From Nitrospiraceae bacterium UBA2600 (GTDB lineage Bacteria > Nitrospirota > Thermodesulfovibrionia > Thermodesulfovibrionales > Thermodesulfovibrionaceae), in contig DDKK01000046.1 of the NCBI GenBank assembly GCA_002339325.1, forward strand, positions 1-6,022: 6,022 nucleotides of DNA, in the 5' to 3' direction. The translations under genes were made by a program, and so were the position numbers. The notes beneath the pieces were generated by a model that did not search any database, was not told the origin of the DNA, and was given only the letters and a program-made list of their open reading frames with translations. Shown here in pieces: positions 5,719-6,022 of this stretch (the stretch's first letter is position 1; each line of letters starts with the position of its first letter).

Positions 5719-5744
5719 GGAGAGGGGGGATATACCCCCTCTCC
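5719..5744 (-). terminator. GC-rich hairpin at end of receptor gene
   Basis: A perfect 10-bp inverted repeat (5719-5728 ggagaggggg with 5735-5744 ccccctctcc) encloses a 6-nt loop and starts on the base after the receptor stop codon. It is by far the strongest stem in the window. After it, the minus-strand transcript reads CACAATAATAG, with no U-run, so it is not a textbook intrinsic terminator. It may still act as a terminator or as a 3'-end stabiliser of the receptor mRNA. Confidence 0.6.
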
Positions 5745-6022
5745 TTATACCCTAAACCTTCCTATAGCTGTCTGGAGTTCTCCGCCAAGTCTTGCTATAT
5801 CACTGGCTGTCTGCGCTGACTGATCCACTGCAAGGGATATCTCCTTTGAACCCTCTGCTATGCTTCCTATGTCCTGCGTTATGTGGTCTGTCACTGAAGA
5901 CATCTCTTCTGTCGCAGAGGCTATCTGCTGTATCATCCCCTGTAGCTCCTGCGCTTTGCTCAGTATCTGCCCAAGTATCTCCGCTGACCTGTTGCTTAAC
6001 TCTACTCCGCTTGCCACTTTCT
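5745..6022 (-). CDS. Methyl-accepting chemotaxis protein, C-terminal part only
   Basis: The last 91 codons of a chemoreceptor are present; the frame is open through the window edge, so the start and sensor domain lie outside to the right. A GTG at 6017 is in frame but is an internal codon, not a start. The visible text is the descending helix of the cytoplasmic coiled-coil signalling bundle: LSNRSAEILGQIL, then IQQIASATEEMSS (the conserved IA-ATEE methylation-helix signature), then a heptad-patterned QDIGSIAEGSKEI and a final LQTAIGRFRV. It would sit in the membrane-linked receptor array and control CheA kinase. It ends at FRV without the NWETF-like pentapeptide that some receptors use to dock CheR/CheB. 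A tight hairpin follows the stop at once. Confidence 0.92.
   Translation of the reverse strand, partial: KVASGVELSNRSAEILGQILSKAQELQGMIQQIASATEEMSSVTDHITQDIGSIAEGSKEISLAVDQSAQTASDIARLGGELQTAIGRFRV

Noticed and set aside
5562..5744. Small gene or RNA gene between the ATPase and the receptor
   Set aside because: Frames here are only a few codons long and the only structure is the repeat stem-loop and the GC hairpin.

Overview
The window looks like chromosomal DNA from an AT-rich bacterium with a lysine- and glutamate-heavy proteome. It carries the GatCAB amidotransferase route to Gln-tRNA, a branched-chain aminotransferase, a small periplasmic c-type cytochrome and the end of a chemotaxis receptor. 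This mix fits an anaerobic or thermophilic Gram-negative lineage such as Nitrospirota (Thermodesulfovibrio-like). That placement is a low-confidence impression from protein style and repeat type, not from a search.

Layout, left to right. Positions 1-161 hold non-coding repeat DNA: a GC-rich inverted repeat cut by the window edge, a tandem pair of 15-bp units, and one copy of a ~75-bp dispersed element with an AT-rich stem-loop. Then comes a compact plus-strand operon: gatA (TTG start, very strong Shine-Dalgarno), gatB 11 nt later, and a 78-residue mono-heme cytochrome whose Shine-Dalgarno lies in the last codons of gatB. The cytochrome gene ends 1 bp from the end of the convergent gene ilvE. 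Upstream of ilvE, on the same (minus) strand, is an intact AAA_14/DUF4143-type ATPase. Further upstream are a second copy of the ~75-bp element (about 88% identical to the first, same orientation), a GC-rich 10-bp hairpin, and the 3' end of a methyl-accepting chemotaxis protein gene that runs off the window on the minus strand.

GatA and GatB form two of the three subunits of the enzyme that converts misacylated Glu-tRNA(Gln) (and in many bacteria Asp-tRNA(Asn)) to the amidated form. GatC is not next to them here. IlvE performs the last step of valine, leucine and isoleucine synthesis. The cytochrome has no obvious functional tie to gatAB beyond likely co-transcription. The ATPase is of unknown role.

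I see no CRISPR array, RNA gene, insertion sequence or clear new multi-gene system. The points most worth a second look are the paired stem-loop elements, the apparent leaderless promoter architecture of both complete minus-strand genes, and the cytochrome translationally tied to gatB.
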